Positions 32,537-43,961 of a stretch of DNA of 64,000 nucleotides are shown here, one piece after another; the first letter of the stretch is position 1, and each line of letters begins with the position of its first letter. The notes under the pieces were generated by a model that saw only the letters and a list, made by a program, of their open reading frames with translations, did no database searches and was not told the origin of the DNA. Source of the stretch: Dysidea avara (Eukaryota > Porifera > Demospongiae > Dictyoceratida > Dysideidae); NCBI RefSeq assembly GCF_963678975.1, contig NC_089279.1:34911297-34975296 (forward strand). Direction: 5' to 3'. The translations under genes and the position numbers were made by a program.

Positions 32537-34606
32537 CACTGTTAAAACTTAGGTGCTACCATGACACCTATGATTTTCTAAAAATCAAGGGGGTGTTGTT
32601 GCAACACCCCTGAAAATAATAACCACCATAAGAGGTTTATAGTCACACTTGTTGGGTGTTACCATTTTGTAAACACCCTTAATTGTTCATTGGAAACCCT
32701 AAACAGAGATCTAACACCTCATGATAGGGTGTAATGTACATGTAATCGCATACAGTTACTAACACTGTTAGAAGTATGGCAGAAACACTTGACTGCAATT
32801 TATTTATGGGCCAAGTGATTTATCGGCCCCCATGACAACAGCACCTGCCCTGAATTATCATGCAAGATAAACACCTGCAGTTTCAAGTGAAATATAATAG
32901 TAGCTATTAATAGTATCAGATTTTACAAAACTGATACAAATTGCACATCAGACAAAATCAAATACCACCAGAGCGTATAGCCATACTACCATACTAGTTC
33001 ATGGTTTTAAGCTCAAACTACTTGATGCTGGCTTTAATGGTGCAGGTGGTGTGAAAAGTTTAATGGAAATTTCTGGCCTTGGTAAGGTTGACTGTCTTGG
33101 GTTGACAGGAATTGGTGGATGGCCTATTTTAGATTCCCAACATATTATTCTGTGTTGATAATTGATTTTGCTGCATATATACCAGGCACTTAGGAGCCAG
33201 CACAGCTCTGTAACCTCATGCATGTCTGGATTTCAATTGCAGTCTTTATTTCCCACTCCTCTACAGCCCACCTTCCACTCCTTTGTGAGCAGCTGTGATT
33301 CTACTTCCACTACACAAAAAGTGTCATGTGTATGCGATATGCTCCAAACATGTTGTACATAGCGTGAACTCCTGTGGTGTATGTGATGTATAGGAGATGA
33401 TAGTTCAAAATTTGCCTCATTAAACAGCAAATGTGAACTATTATCTCCTACATATTACTTACCCCACCTAAGTACATTTCATGCATATCACTGACTGCAC
33501 TTGTGGACTGTGCTGTAAACAGCCCCTGAACACCAATCAAGACATTATCTAATTCATCATATACTGTATGCACAAATATGCATTTTACTGTAGTGAGCTA
33601 GCTAGCTCACTCATTAAAGTTATCTGATTTTCTTTCTTATTTGGCAGGAATACTACAAGTATCTGAAAGGTAATAAATTGATGCATCTCTGGTGTAATTT
33701 CATATGTGTGCTTTGGCAATTTTAAATCTAAACCATTTATCTCAAACTTCTAAAATAAATATGTGACCGGATTTGACAAAACAAGGCTTCTACACACATC
33801 CAATTTTCTGACTTTAACCAGCTGTAACTTGACTACTCAGCAAGCTATTGGCCTAAAATTTGCACAAAGTACTTTCATAGCATAGTAAAATACCAGTTCA
33901 AAATTGGAAACTAATGGCATACTCCTACATAATGAATGAGTTATGGTACTTCAAAGTCATAAAGTGGATGTGCATGTAAGCCTTATTTTGTCAAATTCGG
34001 TCATATGTGGATTGGTTTTCCAAACAATAGCTGCATAAATGCTTTTACATTGTGCTAAAGGAAATTTGTTTACTATGCATGAAATGCTGCACTTCTATAT
34101 AACTATGATAATCAATACAACTATATTTCATTGATGAGGTGTAATGGGAACACCCTTTGCACCTACAAAGGTGTTTCCGTGAATGAAATCCCACAATTAA
34201 AAGTTTCTTTGGTAGTTACGTTATAAGTACAAATTGCAACTTACATATAAAGTGTAGAAAGACAAGGAAGTAAGTGTACTTGTAATCATGTTGAATTACT
34301 GTATTTCACAGGTCATAATATGTGTTTCCTAAATATATCATCAATGAAAATGAAGGTATAGGAGGAGATCCACCCCCATGAAAGTGTTGGAAATTAACAG
34401 TGCACCCCACCACACACCCTGGATTTACACCTCTTGTAGCACCTTTACACTCTGGTGTTATATTTCTTGCAGCACCTAAGCACTCTTCTTTCACACCCTC
34501 TAAGTGTCACCACAGCACCCTTTTCTAACACCAGAAGGGAGTTGTTTTTAAACATGCAACTGGACACCCCTAAAGGTGCTTTTGGTACACCTGAATTTTA
34601 ACAGTG
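32537..34606. mobile_element. 2.1-kb element with CACTGTTAAAA ends
   Basis: The ends CACTGTTAAAA and TTTTAACAGTG match the shorter element at 29660-30269, again with TA at both edges (32535-32536, 34607-34608). GGGTGT/ACACCC motifs cluster near both ends (32550-32720; 34130-34590). The middle carries another MITE (33760-34006). Open frames inside are short and unrecognised, so there is no evidence for a transposase. Confidence 0.65.
33760..34006. mobile_element. MITE with TGTGACCGGATTTG ends, copy 1
   Basis: The left end ATGTGACCGGATTTGACAAA and right end TTTGTCAAATTCGGTCATAT are inverted. It shares family and end sequence with the copy at 39515-39765, and both include ACACACATCCAATTT. It is nested inside the 2.1-kb element. 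Confidence 0.7.
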
Positions 34607-34754
34607 TAGCTCATCTCTTTGATGTTTTTTTTGTTTTTTCCGGCCCTAATGGCACTCCCTTCCACCCACACGTCTCTATGGAAAACAAGCTAGAAGAACA
34701 ACATAAAAAGGGAAAAAGAAAGAATTTACCTACAGAAAAGACACCTAAAAGAAC

Positions 34755-35101
34755 CTACAGAAGCCCAGGGAATGTTAGTGAACTGGTAGATGCCCCTCTG
34801 CGATGGCAAGATCTACTGCATGCCCGGGGCACACCAGGACGCTTAGAGCGTGATCGAGAACCACGGATGCACATAATGGAGGAGCGAAGCAAGGAGAACC
34901 CCAAACTGCAACGGAGCCAGCCCATTACCACTGAATATGGGGAACTCCACTTCTCACTGAGTAATTGAGCCAAATGCTTATAGGTGGTAGTGGCTGCTTT
35001 CCCCATTCCACCGGAGGAGGAAAAAACTAAAGGGGTAAAACTGCCATGCTCTACTTCGCGTATACGCTCCTCATAAGCACGACACTTCTCAGCCTCATGC
35101 C
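34755..35101 (-). pseudogene. Reverse-transcriptase tail protein, C-terminal part
   Basis: A reverse-strand frame reads HEAEKCRAYEERIREVEHG...SFTPLVF...GGMGKAATTTYKHLAQLL and ends in SLLRSSIMCIRGSRS. I remember this block as the recurrent C terminus of reverse-transcriptase-bearing proteins in cnidarian and sponge genomes. The other part of the same copy lies at 41206-41553, on the far side of the element at 35102-41196. It is a fossil. Family placement is from memory. Confidence 0.6.
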
Positions 35102-35939
35102 GGTGGGGACTATTCTACGGAACGGAACGGAACGGAACGGAACGGAATGATGGACTAAACCACGGAACGGAACGCTTTCTCAAACTGAAGCTTGCAACTT
35201 ACCATTGCTGAAACTTCCCTTATAAGTTAGCAGTGGCATCTCCAGTGGGTGGTTAAACATAAGATAAAAAGAATTAACGGATCGATTGTGGGTTTTTGTT
35301 GGTTGTCATTAGTAACGAAGTATTATTGTGGGATGAGCTGTATCAGTGATGTTCATCCATACGGAAGGGAACTTTATGTGAGCTGTTTTTCTTATTTAGA
35401 CTTTACAAAACAGTCTGGGCCGGTCTTTCAAGTCATAAGTCAGTGTATAAATAAAGCAAGCAGGAAGATACTGCATGGTAACAGGAAAGAGCCAGCTGAA
35501 TTAAAACTTGAAGAATTTTGTGCAGTGTGTGAAGAGCAAATATTTTGGCAGACCGCAAGGAGGGTATATTCTGCAAACATCACTGAAGTGTATGCATGGA
35601 ATTATTTATATATTAACAGCTGGTGCAGTGGACTAATGCCATATTCAATAGTGAGCTGATTTTATCTGTTGCACAATTCAAGGATGTGTCTGACTGCTAG
35701 CCTTGAATCAGGCTAAATGTCAAAACTCCAAGATCAGCCAAATCTCTATTATAAGCTGCATGTGAAACCATGCCCGTAGCCACCAGGCAAATGTGATTTG
35801 GACCAGGATGTGTGTGTAATTTTAATGTATCTAGTCAGACCTGAAATGAAACACTTACATTAATTACATACCACCTAAGAATCCTAGGATTTCTAAAGTG
35901 TAACATTTCACATGCTTCACTTCAAACAAAACAGGTTAA

Positions 35940-36395
35940 ATTTGTTCGTCTATTTTCAAGTGATTCCCAGTCCAGCTGGTCCATGAAATTACAATGGGAT
36001 CACATGTATTTGTTACAGTGCGGGCTGCCCTGTGTTGGATCTACTCTAGAGTTGAGATTTCAAGGTAGACTCACTGCCAATTTACTGACACTAGTACTGT
36101 TGTAGCATGTTTAAGTGGAGGACAAATGAAATAGTAATGCTAGATTATTTATGTATACAAATTTTTCATAATGAAATTGATATCCCATTTTGATTTGTAC
36201 TTCCACTTTGCAACATATTCAAGAGCAAGAAGCTACCACACTTAATCTCCAACCACTGTCATTAATTAACCAAGATCTCACTAGTCTGTAATTCACCTTA
36301 CTGTAGTGATTTTATTGATTCATCTGTATGCTTTCTTCATTTCCTTTGAAGTTGTACCAAGAGTTCATAATAAGGTGGGGAGTGTCTAACTTGAA
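35940..36395 (-). mobile_element. Decayed LINE 3' fragment inside the long-TIR element
   Basis: The stretch shares TCAAGTGATTCCCAGTCCAG and neighbouring sequence with the LINE fragments at 23760 and 56940, in the same orientation. It is much more diverged, with no open frame left, so it is an old copy. Confidence 0.65.
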
Positions 36396-37472
36396 TGCAT
36401 TCACCAAACACCCTGCTTAAAGTAACACCTCGGCCTTATTTCAGAACAAAGGCTTTACCTTCTTCAGCAACTCTAATCAACAGTTTTCTATCCCCCAGTA
36501 AAGGTGTTGATTTGATGAAAGGTGAACTTTACACAGGGTGTTTGTACAGGCCATACTGAGAGTTAGACACTCTCCCCCATACAAATCAGTATTACGAACT
36601 CTTGGTTGTACAGTATAGGTAAACAAAGATAAGTTTCTCTCCCATCTTATTCTAGGATCAAGACACACGGTAGTGTGTAGTGCGGCCCAAGAAGCCGGCG
36701 CGCAACCCCGTGAGTATATTGACAGGAAGAAAGAAAACGCAATTTTCGCACCTCCGTAGCTCTGTGCTGCCTTGATGAAACAAGACACATTTTGCTGTGT
36801 ACATTCCCTCTAACTTCAGTACTCCACATTCCAAATTTGAGCGAAATCGCTTCAGGCATTCCTGAGATATGCGACTTCAAAAATTGGCTTAGTTTCTTCG
36901 TTTTTTTTCTTCTTATTTTTCTTCCTCTTTTCGCACACTTACAAAAACTGCCATAAAACGCGAACGCGTTATCCGATTGCCTTGAAATTTGGCACACAGA
37001 CGGGGGGTATAAAGGCGCATCTCGGTACCAACTTTGGCTGGAATACCATAAACAGGCAAAGAGTTATGAGCGATTATGCACGAAAAATAACACCAATATG
37101 TTGTCACGCCTACAGGGTAAACCGCGTATGGGAAGAAGCTGAAAATCGGTGGGTGAATAGGTTAACTATTGAACCTCAAACCTTTTGTGGTTTGAAAGAA
37201 ATCGAGCTAAAAACCAGGAAGATACAGCGAAAAAATCAACAGTGTGTAACAATTACGCAATCGAGATTAGCTAATTTTTAATTTATTTTATTTTATTATT
37301 ATTATTATTATTATGCTTGCCACGCCTACCAGATAAACCACTTGGGGTAATGCTTTGAAAATCGCTGTACAGATGGAGTTATCATCTTAGAAAGGCTCTT
37401 CAATGGTGTAGAAGAATCAGACTTAAAGCCACGGAGTTATAACACGAAATCCAACTTGGTGTAGCAAGTGCG
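36396..37472. other. Unassigned repeat-like stretch
   Basis: No gene is supported. The part at 36900-37260 (AAAACGCGAACGCGTTATCC, AAATTTGGCACACAGACGG) I remember as a dispersed sequence in sponge data. An ATTATTATT tract lies at 37289-37312. Confidence 0.35.
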
Positions 37473-39512
37473 AGATCGAGATACTCTAATAGAGCAGTCA
37501 TCCTAATAGAGCAGTCACCCTGAACAGAATTCAAGAGATCAGTTAGAAATAAGTAACCTGTATAGAGATCAGCTACAAACAAATCACCCTGTAGAGAGTT
37601 CAGCTACAAACAATTCACCCTGTTCAGACATCAGTTAGAAGAAGTTTTCTTGTAGAGAGTTCAGTTACAAACAAATCACCCTGTTGAAAGATCAGCTAGA
37701 AGATGTCACCTTGTAGATAGTTCAGTTACAAATAAACCACCATGTAGAGAATTCAGCTACAAACTAGTGACCCTGTAGATACATCAGCTAGAAGAAGTTA
37801 CCTTGTAGAGAGTTCAGCTACAAAGAAACCATTCTGTAAAGAACTCAGCTGCAAACAAATCACCTATACAGAATTCAGCTACAAACAAATCACCCTGTAG
37901 AGAGATCAGCTAGAAGAAGTTACCTTGTAGATAGTTCAGCTACAAACAAATCATCCTGTAGAGAGATCAGCTAGAAGAAGTTACCTTGTAGATAGTTCAG
38001 CTACAAACAATTCACCCTGTACAGAGCTCAGTTAAAAGAGGTTTCCTTGTAGAAAGTTCAGCTACAAACAAATCACCATGTAGAGAGATAAGTAAGAAGA
38101 AGTTACCTTGTAGATCGTTCAGCTACAAACAATTCACCCTGTAAAGAGATCAGCTAGAAGAAGTTACCTTGTAGAGAGTTCAGCTACAAAGAAACCATCA
38201 TGTAGAGAATTCAGCCGTAAACAAATCATGTATAGAGAGTTCAGCTACAAACAAATCACCCTGTAGAAAGATCAGCTATAATAGAAGAAATCACCTTGTA
38301 GAGAGTTCAGCTACAAAGAATCTATCATGTAGAGAGTTCAACTACAAACAAATCACCCTGTAGAAAGATCAGCTATAGAAGAAATCACCTTGTAGAGAGT
38401 TCAGCTACAAAGAAACCATCATGTAGAGAGTTCAGCTACAAACAAATCGGCCTGTAGAGAGATCAGCTAGAAGAAATTACCTTGTAGAGAGTTCAGCTAC
38501 AAAGAAACCATCATGTAGAGAGTTCAGCTGCAAACAAATCACCTGTAGAGAGTTAAGCTACAAACAAATCTCCCTGTAGAGAGATCAGCTAGAAGAAGTC
38601 ACCTTGCAGGGAGTTCAGTTACAAAGAAATAAACCATGTAGAGAGTTCAGCTGCAAACAAATCACCTGTAGAGAGTTCAGCTAGAAACAAGTCACCCTGT
38701 AGAGAGATCAGCTAGAAACAAGTCACCTTGTAGAGAGTTAGCTACAAAGAAACTACCATGTAGAGTTCAGCTGCAAACAAATCACCCTGTAGAGAACTCA
38801 GCTACAAACAAATCGCCCTGTAGAAAGATTAGCTAGAAGAAGTTACCTTATAGGGAGTTCAGCTATGAACAGATCACCCTGTAGAGAGTTCAGCTACAAA
38901 CAAATCACCCTGTAGAGAGTTAAGTTACAAAGAAACCACCATGTAGAGAGTTCAGCTGCAAAAAAAATCAATCACTCTGTAGAGAGTTCAGCTAGAAGAA
39001 GTCACCTTGTAGATAGTTCAGCTACAAACAAATCACCTGTACAGAATTCAACTACGAACAAATCACCCTGTAGAGAGATCAGCTATAAGAAGTTACCTTG
39101 TAGATAGTTCAGCTACAAACAAATCTCCCTGTAGAGAGATCAGCTAGAAGAAATTACCTTGTAGAGAGTTCAGCTACAAACAAACCACCATGTAGAGAGT
39201 TCAGCTGCAAAGAAATCACCCTGTAGAAAATTCTGCCAGAAACAAATTGCCCTGTAGAAAGATCAGTTAGAAGAAGTTACCTTTTAGAGAGTTCAGCTAC
39301 AAAGAAACCATTCTGTAAAGAGCTCAGCTGCAAACAAATCACCTATACAAAATTCAGCTACAAACACATCACCCTGTAGAGAGATCAGCTAGAAGAAGTT
39401 ACCTTGTTGATCGTTCAGCTACAAACAATTCACCCTGTAGAGAGAGCAATTAGAAGAAGTCACCTTGTAGAGTGTTCAGTTACAAAGAAACCACCATGGA
39501 GATTTCTGTAAT
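37473..39512 (+). repeat. 2-kb minisatellite, 30-32 bp unit (composite repeat copy 2)
   Basis: More than 60 copies of a unit like GTAGAGAGTTCAGCTACAAA followed by CAAATCACCCT alternate with a variant containing GATCAGCTAGAAGAAGTTAC. The alternation gives a higher-order period of about 60 bp in places. The array starts at a CTCTAATAGAGCAGTCA motif and is followed by the AT-rich linker, hairpin (39876-39900) and foldback of the composite repeat. No coding sequence. Confidence 0.88.
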
Positions 39513-39514
39513 CA

Positions 39515-39765
39515 ATATATGTGACCGGATTTGCAAAAAGGGGTCTTCCACACACATCCAATTCCGTAAATGTTGGAGACCATAACTCAGTGTTCAAGTA
39601 ACATATTAACCTGAAAATTTCACCATGTATTCAGCTATAGTGGTGCTCACCACTGCCCAAATATCAAGGCAATAGCTCTTTCCAATCTGAAGTTATCAAT
39701 TGTCAAAGTTGGCAAATTGGATGTGTGTGGAAGACCCCTTTTCGCAAATCCGGTCACATATGTAT
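39515..39765. mobile_element. MITE with TGTGACCGGATTTG ends, copy 2
   Basis: The arms of about 47 bp are almost perfect inverted copies (ATATGTGACCGGATTTGC..., through TCTTCCACACACATCCAATT). It sits at the TATATA-rich start of the linker in composite repeat copy 2. Copy 1 of that repeat (7.8 kb) is uninterrupted at the same place. Confidence 0.8.
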
Positions 39766-39920
39766 TATACAGTATATATAATTTGTACATTTACTGATAA
39801 AATATTTAAAGTACATCTACTTCATCTTTTCTTCTTCCTGTAGTAAAGAAAAAAACATAGGTTAAAAAAGTCCCAAAGCTGGCCATAGGCCGGCTTTGGG
39901 GTATACAAATACAAAAGAAA

Positions 39921-40248
39921 TGAAATCTAATCCAAAACAGCCAAGCTGTAAAAAAAGTGTGCGGCCCTCAGAAAGGCTATGGTGAAAAAAGATGTGAAAT
40001 CCAAGGTGGCGGCCAAGAAATGGCTGTGATGGTAGGTTAATGGTAAAAATTTTAATAACGACAATTCAGGTGAATTTTTGTGCTGCTTCACAAAATTTAC
40101 CTAAATTGTCATTATTAAAATTTTTACCATTAACCTACCATCACAGCCATTTCTTGGCCGCCACCTTGGATTTCACATCTTTTTTCACCATAGCCTTTCT
40201 GAGGGCCGCACACTTTTTTTACAGCTTGGCTGTTTTGGATTAGATTTC
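39921..40248. mobile_element. Foldback MITE, second copy
   Basis: Arms of about 150 bp (AAATCTAATCCAAAACAGCC ... and its complement) pair around a TGCTGCTTCACAAAATT loop. The AGGTGGCGGCCAAGAAATGG block is shared with 8023-8330 and 49760-49975. This copy is the best preserved of the three. Confidence 0.82.
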
Positions 40249-40964
40249 TATTGACAAGGAAAATTCAATTATTTGTATACAGGCTCAAAATTGAGAAAAT
40301 ATAAAGAAAGTGAATTAATATTATACAGTCAGTTTGCTTTTGGATATTTAATGTCTCCACCACAACAAAAATTCGATGAATCCATGCATCTCATCACTGG
40401 TCGTCTGAACATTCTGAAAGTGATACCTCACTCAATCAACCATATATTCTGTTTATTAGACTGAATAAAGTCATGATTACCTAAACAATCACTTAATTTA
40501 ATGTTTTATAATTATCCTATTCCATTTTCCTGGAGGTTCCACTAATAAAATGCAGCTAGCCAAGCTGCAAGTTGATTCAGAAAGCACTCCATTCTGTAAA
40601 ATAGACCCCATCCAGAATTCAACTCAGTACTCAGGCTGAGATATCTGACAATAGTCCACTACTCTGTTAATGAATCATTGATGTTCACACAATATAGCCT
40701 CCTTGAGGTATCTGAATGTTTGCTCCTCACACACTGCACAAAATTCCTTTAGATTCTACTTAGACTGAGTTGATTCAGCTTGTCACCATACTTGTTTCCT
40801 TTGTAGTGTAGCTATACACATACTGATTTATGCCGATTAGAAAGGCTGGGCCTCAGACTGTACATTCTGAAGTCAAGTAAGTAAAAATAACTCACATACT
40901 AGTAAAAAAAAGTCATGCATTAAGTTCCCTACTTGATATATCCGAAGATGAAATCACTGAGTCA
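40249..40964. other. Intergenic part of the long-TIR element
   Basis: Nothing is recognised other than the approach to the right TIR at 40965. Confidence 0.4.
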
Positions 40965-41205
40965 GCTATTCCCACAATTAGTACTTCGTTACTAATGACA
41001 ACCAACAAGAACCCACAATCGATCCTTAAATTCGTTTTATCTTTCTTGGGGTACGTTTGATTACCTGCTGGAAGTGCCACTGATAACTTGTACAGCAATG
41101 GTAAGCTGCAAGCTTCAATCTGAGAAAGCATTCCGTTCCGCAGTTTAGTCCATCATTCCGTTCCGTTCCGTTCCGTTCCGTAGAATAGTCCCCACCCCTC
41201 ATGCC

Positions 41206-41553
41206 TACGAAAAGTGGCAGCCAAGGTGGTAGACCGATTGGAGGCTGCAAAAGAATTAAAAACGCGAACAACAAAAAAGGTGCGATGATGTAAGCACCTC
41301 CAAAAACAGATGCTCTGATATCCACTCTGGCATTATCATCAAGCACAGCTGAACGGTGATGCATAACCTCACCAGACAGGGCATGTAAGTGAGGCTCTAC
41401 CTGGACATCATGGCACACTTCTGTCATCAAACTAGCAGTCAAATCTCGTACTTCATTATGCCGGATAATTGGAAAGGCACCATGTGGGCAGCTAAGGGCG
41501 TGAGGCAAGGTAAAATGATGTACCATTTTGGTAGCTGTCAAGGAGCTGTACAT
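41206..41553 (-). pseudogene. Reverse-transcriptase tail protein, upstream part
   Basis: A reverse-strand frame contains HALSCPHGAFPIIRHNEVRD followed by LTASLMTEVCHDV and LDDNARVDIRASVF. A Cys-His cluster and the RHNE motif are the landmarks of the same tail protein whose end is at 34755-35101. A 9-bp target duplication marks where the 6.1-kb element separated the two parts. It is a fossil. The polymerase itself is not in the window. Confidence 0.6.
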
Positions 41554-41642
41554 TAGGAGACAAAATAATTATATAAGCAGCTATAAATCAACAATACAAC
41601 TCCTTGCTTTGCATGCACATTGTCCTTTTGAGTGGAGGTGAC

Positions 41643-41982
41643 TGGCAAGGCTGCCCACAGGGGGGCAACTGGGGAATCTTGCCCCGGGCCCCAGTCTGAA
41701 AGGGGCCCCAGGAGGCCCCATGAAGGGTCCCCTGAATACCTGCTTAAAAGATCGATATACTCTAATAGAGCAGTCACAATATTCTTCAGAGGAGCAGTGT
41801 AGCAAGCTTATAGATAAGGAGATATGGTTGGTGATGGGTGGTAATTGTCAATGTCAGCAGGTTGTGACCTTTCTTTTTGGTCTCCAACTTACAGCTTATG
41901 ATTCGGAATGGAAACCTCCTTGCCTCTGGGGCCCCACTTTAACTCTTTGCCCTGGGCCCCTTAATTTCTCTGGGCGGCTCTG
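41643..41982. mobile_element. Short element with GGGGCCCC-rich ends, 5-6 bp TSD
   Basis: The outer ends (GGCTGCCCACAG near 41649 and CTCTGGGCGGCTC near 41968) are roughly inverted. GTGAC lies directly outside both (41638-41642, 41983-41987). Inner parts have GGGCCCC palindromes. A copy of the CTCTAATAGAGCAGTCA short repeat (41745-41895) is inside. Confidence 0.5.
41745..41895. repeat. Short interspersed repeat with CTCTAATAGAGCAGTCA, copy 3
   Basis: It has the head AAGATCGATATACTCTAATA, a TAGATAAGGAGATATGG middle and a GGTTGTGACCTTTCTTTTTG tail, like the copies at 29150 and 30915. It lies inside the element at 41643-41982. Confidence 0.65.
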
Positions 41983-41987
41983 GTGAC

Positions 41988-42975
41988 ATTACAGAGTGGT
42001 TGCACTTCACCATGTGTATGCTGTTTTGCCATCCGCAAGATGCTAAATGCATGCAACTATTTAGTGGCTTTCTATGGAGGTGACCTTTATTCAGAGGGTC
42101 TTACAAGTAAGGTTACACTGTGGTCCATCTATTAAGGTATTTATAGCAGAAAATAGAAGTTCAAAATGTTATTGCAAAGCTTAGTTATAAGCATTTGTTC
42201 AATTGTGCCATTTTTGGGACTTTTTCAATGAAAATTAAGATATATGGAGAAAATTTTGCCTATTTTAAGGACAAAATTGTTTATAACTCCACCATCCTAT
42301 ATTGGATTTTTAAAAACTAAGTGTTTGTGAGATCCTCTGGGAGTACTGCACAAGGCTATGCTAAATAAAAAAATTTCCATTAATTTTAAAATTCTCCCAG
42401 AATCGCTAGCAGTAGCAACTACAAATAGTAGTCTAAGTAGAGCAGCAAAATGAGCTCAGATCCTGCATACAGTAGCTGGCGCAAGTAGTAGACAAGTAGT
42501 ATAGCAGCAGGAAAAGAGGCAGCAGTGGCTATAGTAGCGGTAGTAGAAGCAGCAAAGCATAAACAGTATATAGGTACATGCACTTCGAAACTGAACGTCA
42601 GGGAAACACGCATCCCTAGGGATATGTGTGCGGGGAACGCTTTACCTGTGGAACATAATACCAGGGGAAACATATAGAGTACATGCTGGTATTATGGGAC
42701 AGCAGGAGTTAAGGGACACCTTGACGAATCACCACAATTTTTGCATCAGTTACCCTCCATGATGAAGTAAACATACCATGTAAATATGGGCTAAATTAAG
42801 TTGCCTGGTTTTGCAGTACATATGATTTATCGCAAAATTTAGCCTAACTGCAATCAGGTAAATTCTGAACGCTGCACATTTTCGCGCTACTATGTATACT
42901 AATACTAGCTAGCTCCATTTTCTGCTAGAATGAGTACTCTAAGAACCTTCAGATGTGAGAAACTCCAAAATTTTA
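41988..42975. other. Intergenic stretch with two repeat relics
   Basis: A GTAGCAGTAG-type repeat (42405-42545) and an inverted relative of the GTGTTTCCCCGCACACATA repeat (42600-42680) are recognised. No gene. Confidence 0.45.
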
Positions 42976-43116
42976 CCGCTGTGGCTATTGACACCGATCG
43001 TCAGTGTCAATAAGGGCCACAACGAACTATTGACACCGGCAGTAAATCACGTGATGTGTACAGACGTGAATTATCTCGCCAACACTTGATTGTTGGCAGT
43101 TCAGCAATAACCTGTA

Positions 43117-43771
43117 ATGTCTTCGTCGGTGGATTCTGAGGACGACCCAGAGGATTCAGGAAATGATGTTGAAGAAATAGTGGACAGCAATGGTGACTTG
43201 ATGAATGGTGTTCAGGTTGGCAGAAAGTTCAACTCGTTTGAAGAAGAGCAGGAACTACTTGGGAAGTTAAGAGCGTATAATCACCCTATGCACGTGTTTA
43301 ATAGTCAAAGCGTAGATAATTACAACAAGAGACGTGCAAAGGCCAGGGCACCTTTAGAACCCATTGATAGTAAATGGAAATTCTCCTACTATCTAATTGC
43401 ATGTGTCCACTTCGGCCAGCCCAGGAAAAGAAACAAAGGAATCACATGCAACCAGCGCCATTTAGCCATAAGCACTACAACAGGAGTTCCCACAAGCAAC
43501 AGTACTTTCCTGCCAGTTTCATGTCATTAAGTATTTTTTTAAGCAGATTGTTGATCTTGATGTGGCCAAAGAAAGTCGGGAGCAGGCCAGAGAAACCATC
43601 AGGAGGATTGTTAATGCTGACAGTGAAGAATCATATACTGCATTGAAGCAAGACCTCTTTGACAACACCAACACTGCATTTAAAGAATATTTTATCAAAA
43701 ACTGGGATGTTTGCAGAGAAAAATGGGTTACTTTTCTTCGCGACAATCAGTTTTGCCAATACAACAAATAA
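43117..43771 (+). pseudogene. MULE 2 transposase remnant, N-terminal and helical parts
   Basis: The frame from ATG 43117 (MSSSVDSEDDPEDSGNDV) is acidic, then reads FNSFEEEQELLGKLRAYN and FSYYLIACVHFGQPRKR, matching the start of a FAR1-like finger as in MULE 1 (FACHHGG). A second frame (43550-43771) gives AKESREQARETIRRIVNADS...EYFIKNWDVCREKWVTFLRD. That corresponds to MULE 1 residues after the second catalytic Asp (KVAVLEIINKLVYARDEEEY...WHGIREQWVEGL). Everything between, including both catalytic aspartates, is absent, so an internal deletion of roughly 600 bp removed the catalytic core. Confidence 0.7.
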
Positions 43772-43961
43772 TGGGCTTGAATGCCATACTTACAAGTTAA
43801 AAGGTGTTTACTGAAGAATTTTCTACATGTAGTACAGCCAATGATGGTATTAGTGATGTGTCAACAATTAATGCAACTTGCACAGCGTATTCAGCTGAGA
43901 GGATTGTTGAACAGTTAAAGCTATCACGTTCTGTGATGTATACTATTTCAAGTGGAGATTG

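Larger units (their letters stand above)
35102..41196. mobile_element. Long-TIR nonautonomous MULE-like element, 9-bp TSD
   Basis: Both ends begin GGTGGGGACTATTCTACGG followed by five CGGAA units, and the inverted similarity continues for about 235 bp (35102-35337 against 40965-41196). The flanks are a perfect 9-bp duplication CCTCATGCC (35093-35101, 41197-41205), the length expected for Mutator-like elements. No transposase is present. The body holds a LINE fragment, a 2-kb minisatellite, a MITE and a foldback. The insertion splits a reverse-transcriptase tail gene. An open frame at 35249-35659 starts in the TIR and shows no recognised domain. Confidence 0.8.

Noticed and set aside
34576-34968. 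130-codon forward frame with KRKNLPTEKTPKRTYR
   Set aside because: It overlaps the reverse-strand tail gene, whose conserved blocks explain the sequence. The forward frame is a shadow.
35249-35659. 136-codon forward frame starting in the long TIR
   Set aside because: No domain, starts inside a terminal inverted repeat, and the inverted copy at the other end does not preserve it.
36647-37281. Overlapping open frames on both strands around 36.5-37.3 kb
   Set aside because: They contain no conserved blocks and lie in a stretch that looks like a dispersed noncoding repeat.
37473-39512. CRISPR-like array of 30-bp repeats
   Set aside because: The units are contiguous without unique spacers, degenerate, and continuous with a foldback repeat in a metazoan setting. 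It is a minisatellite.
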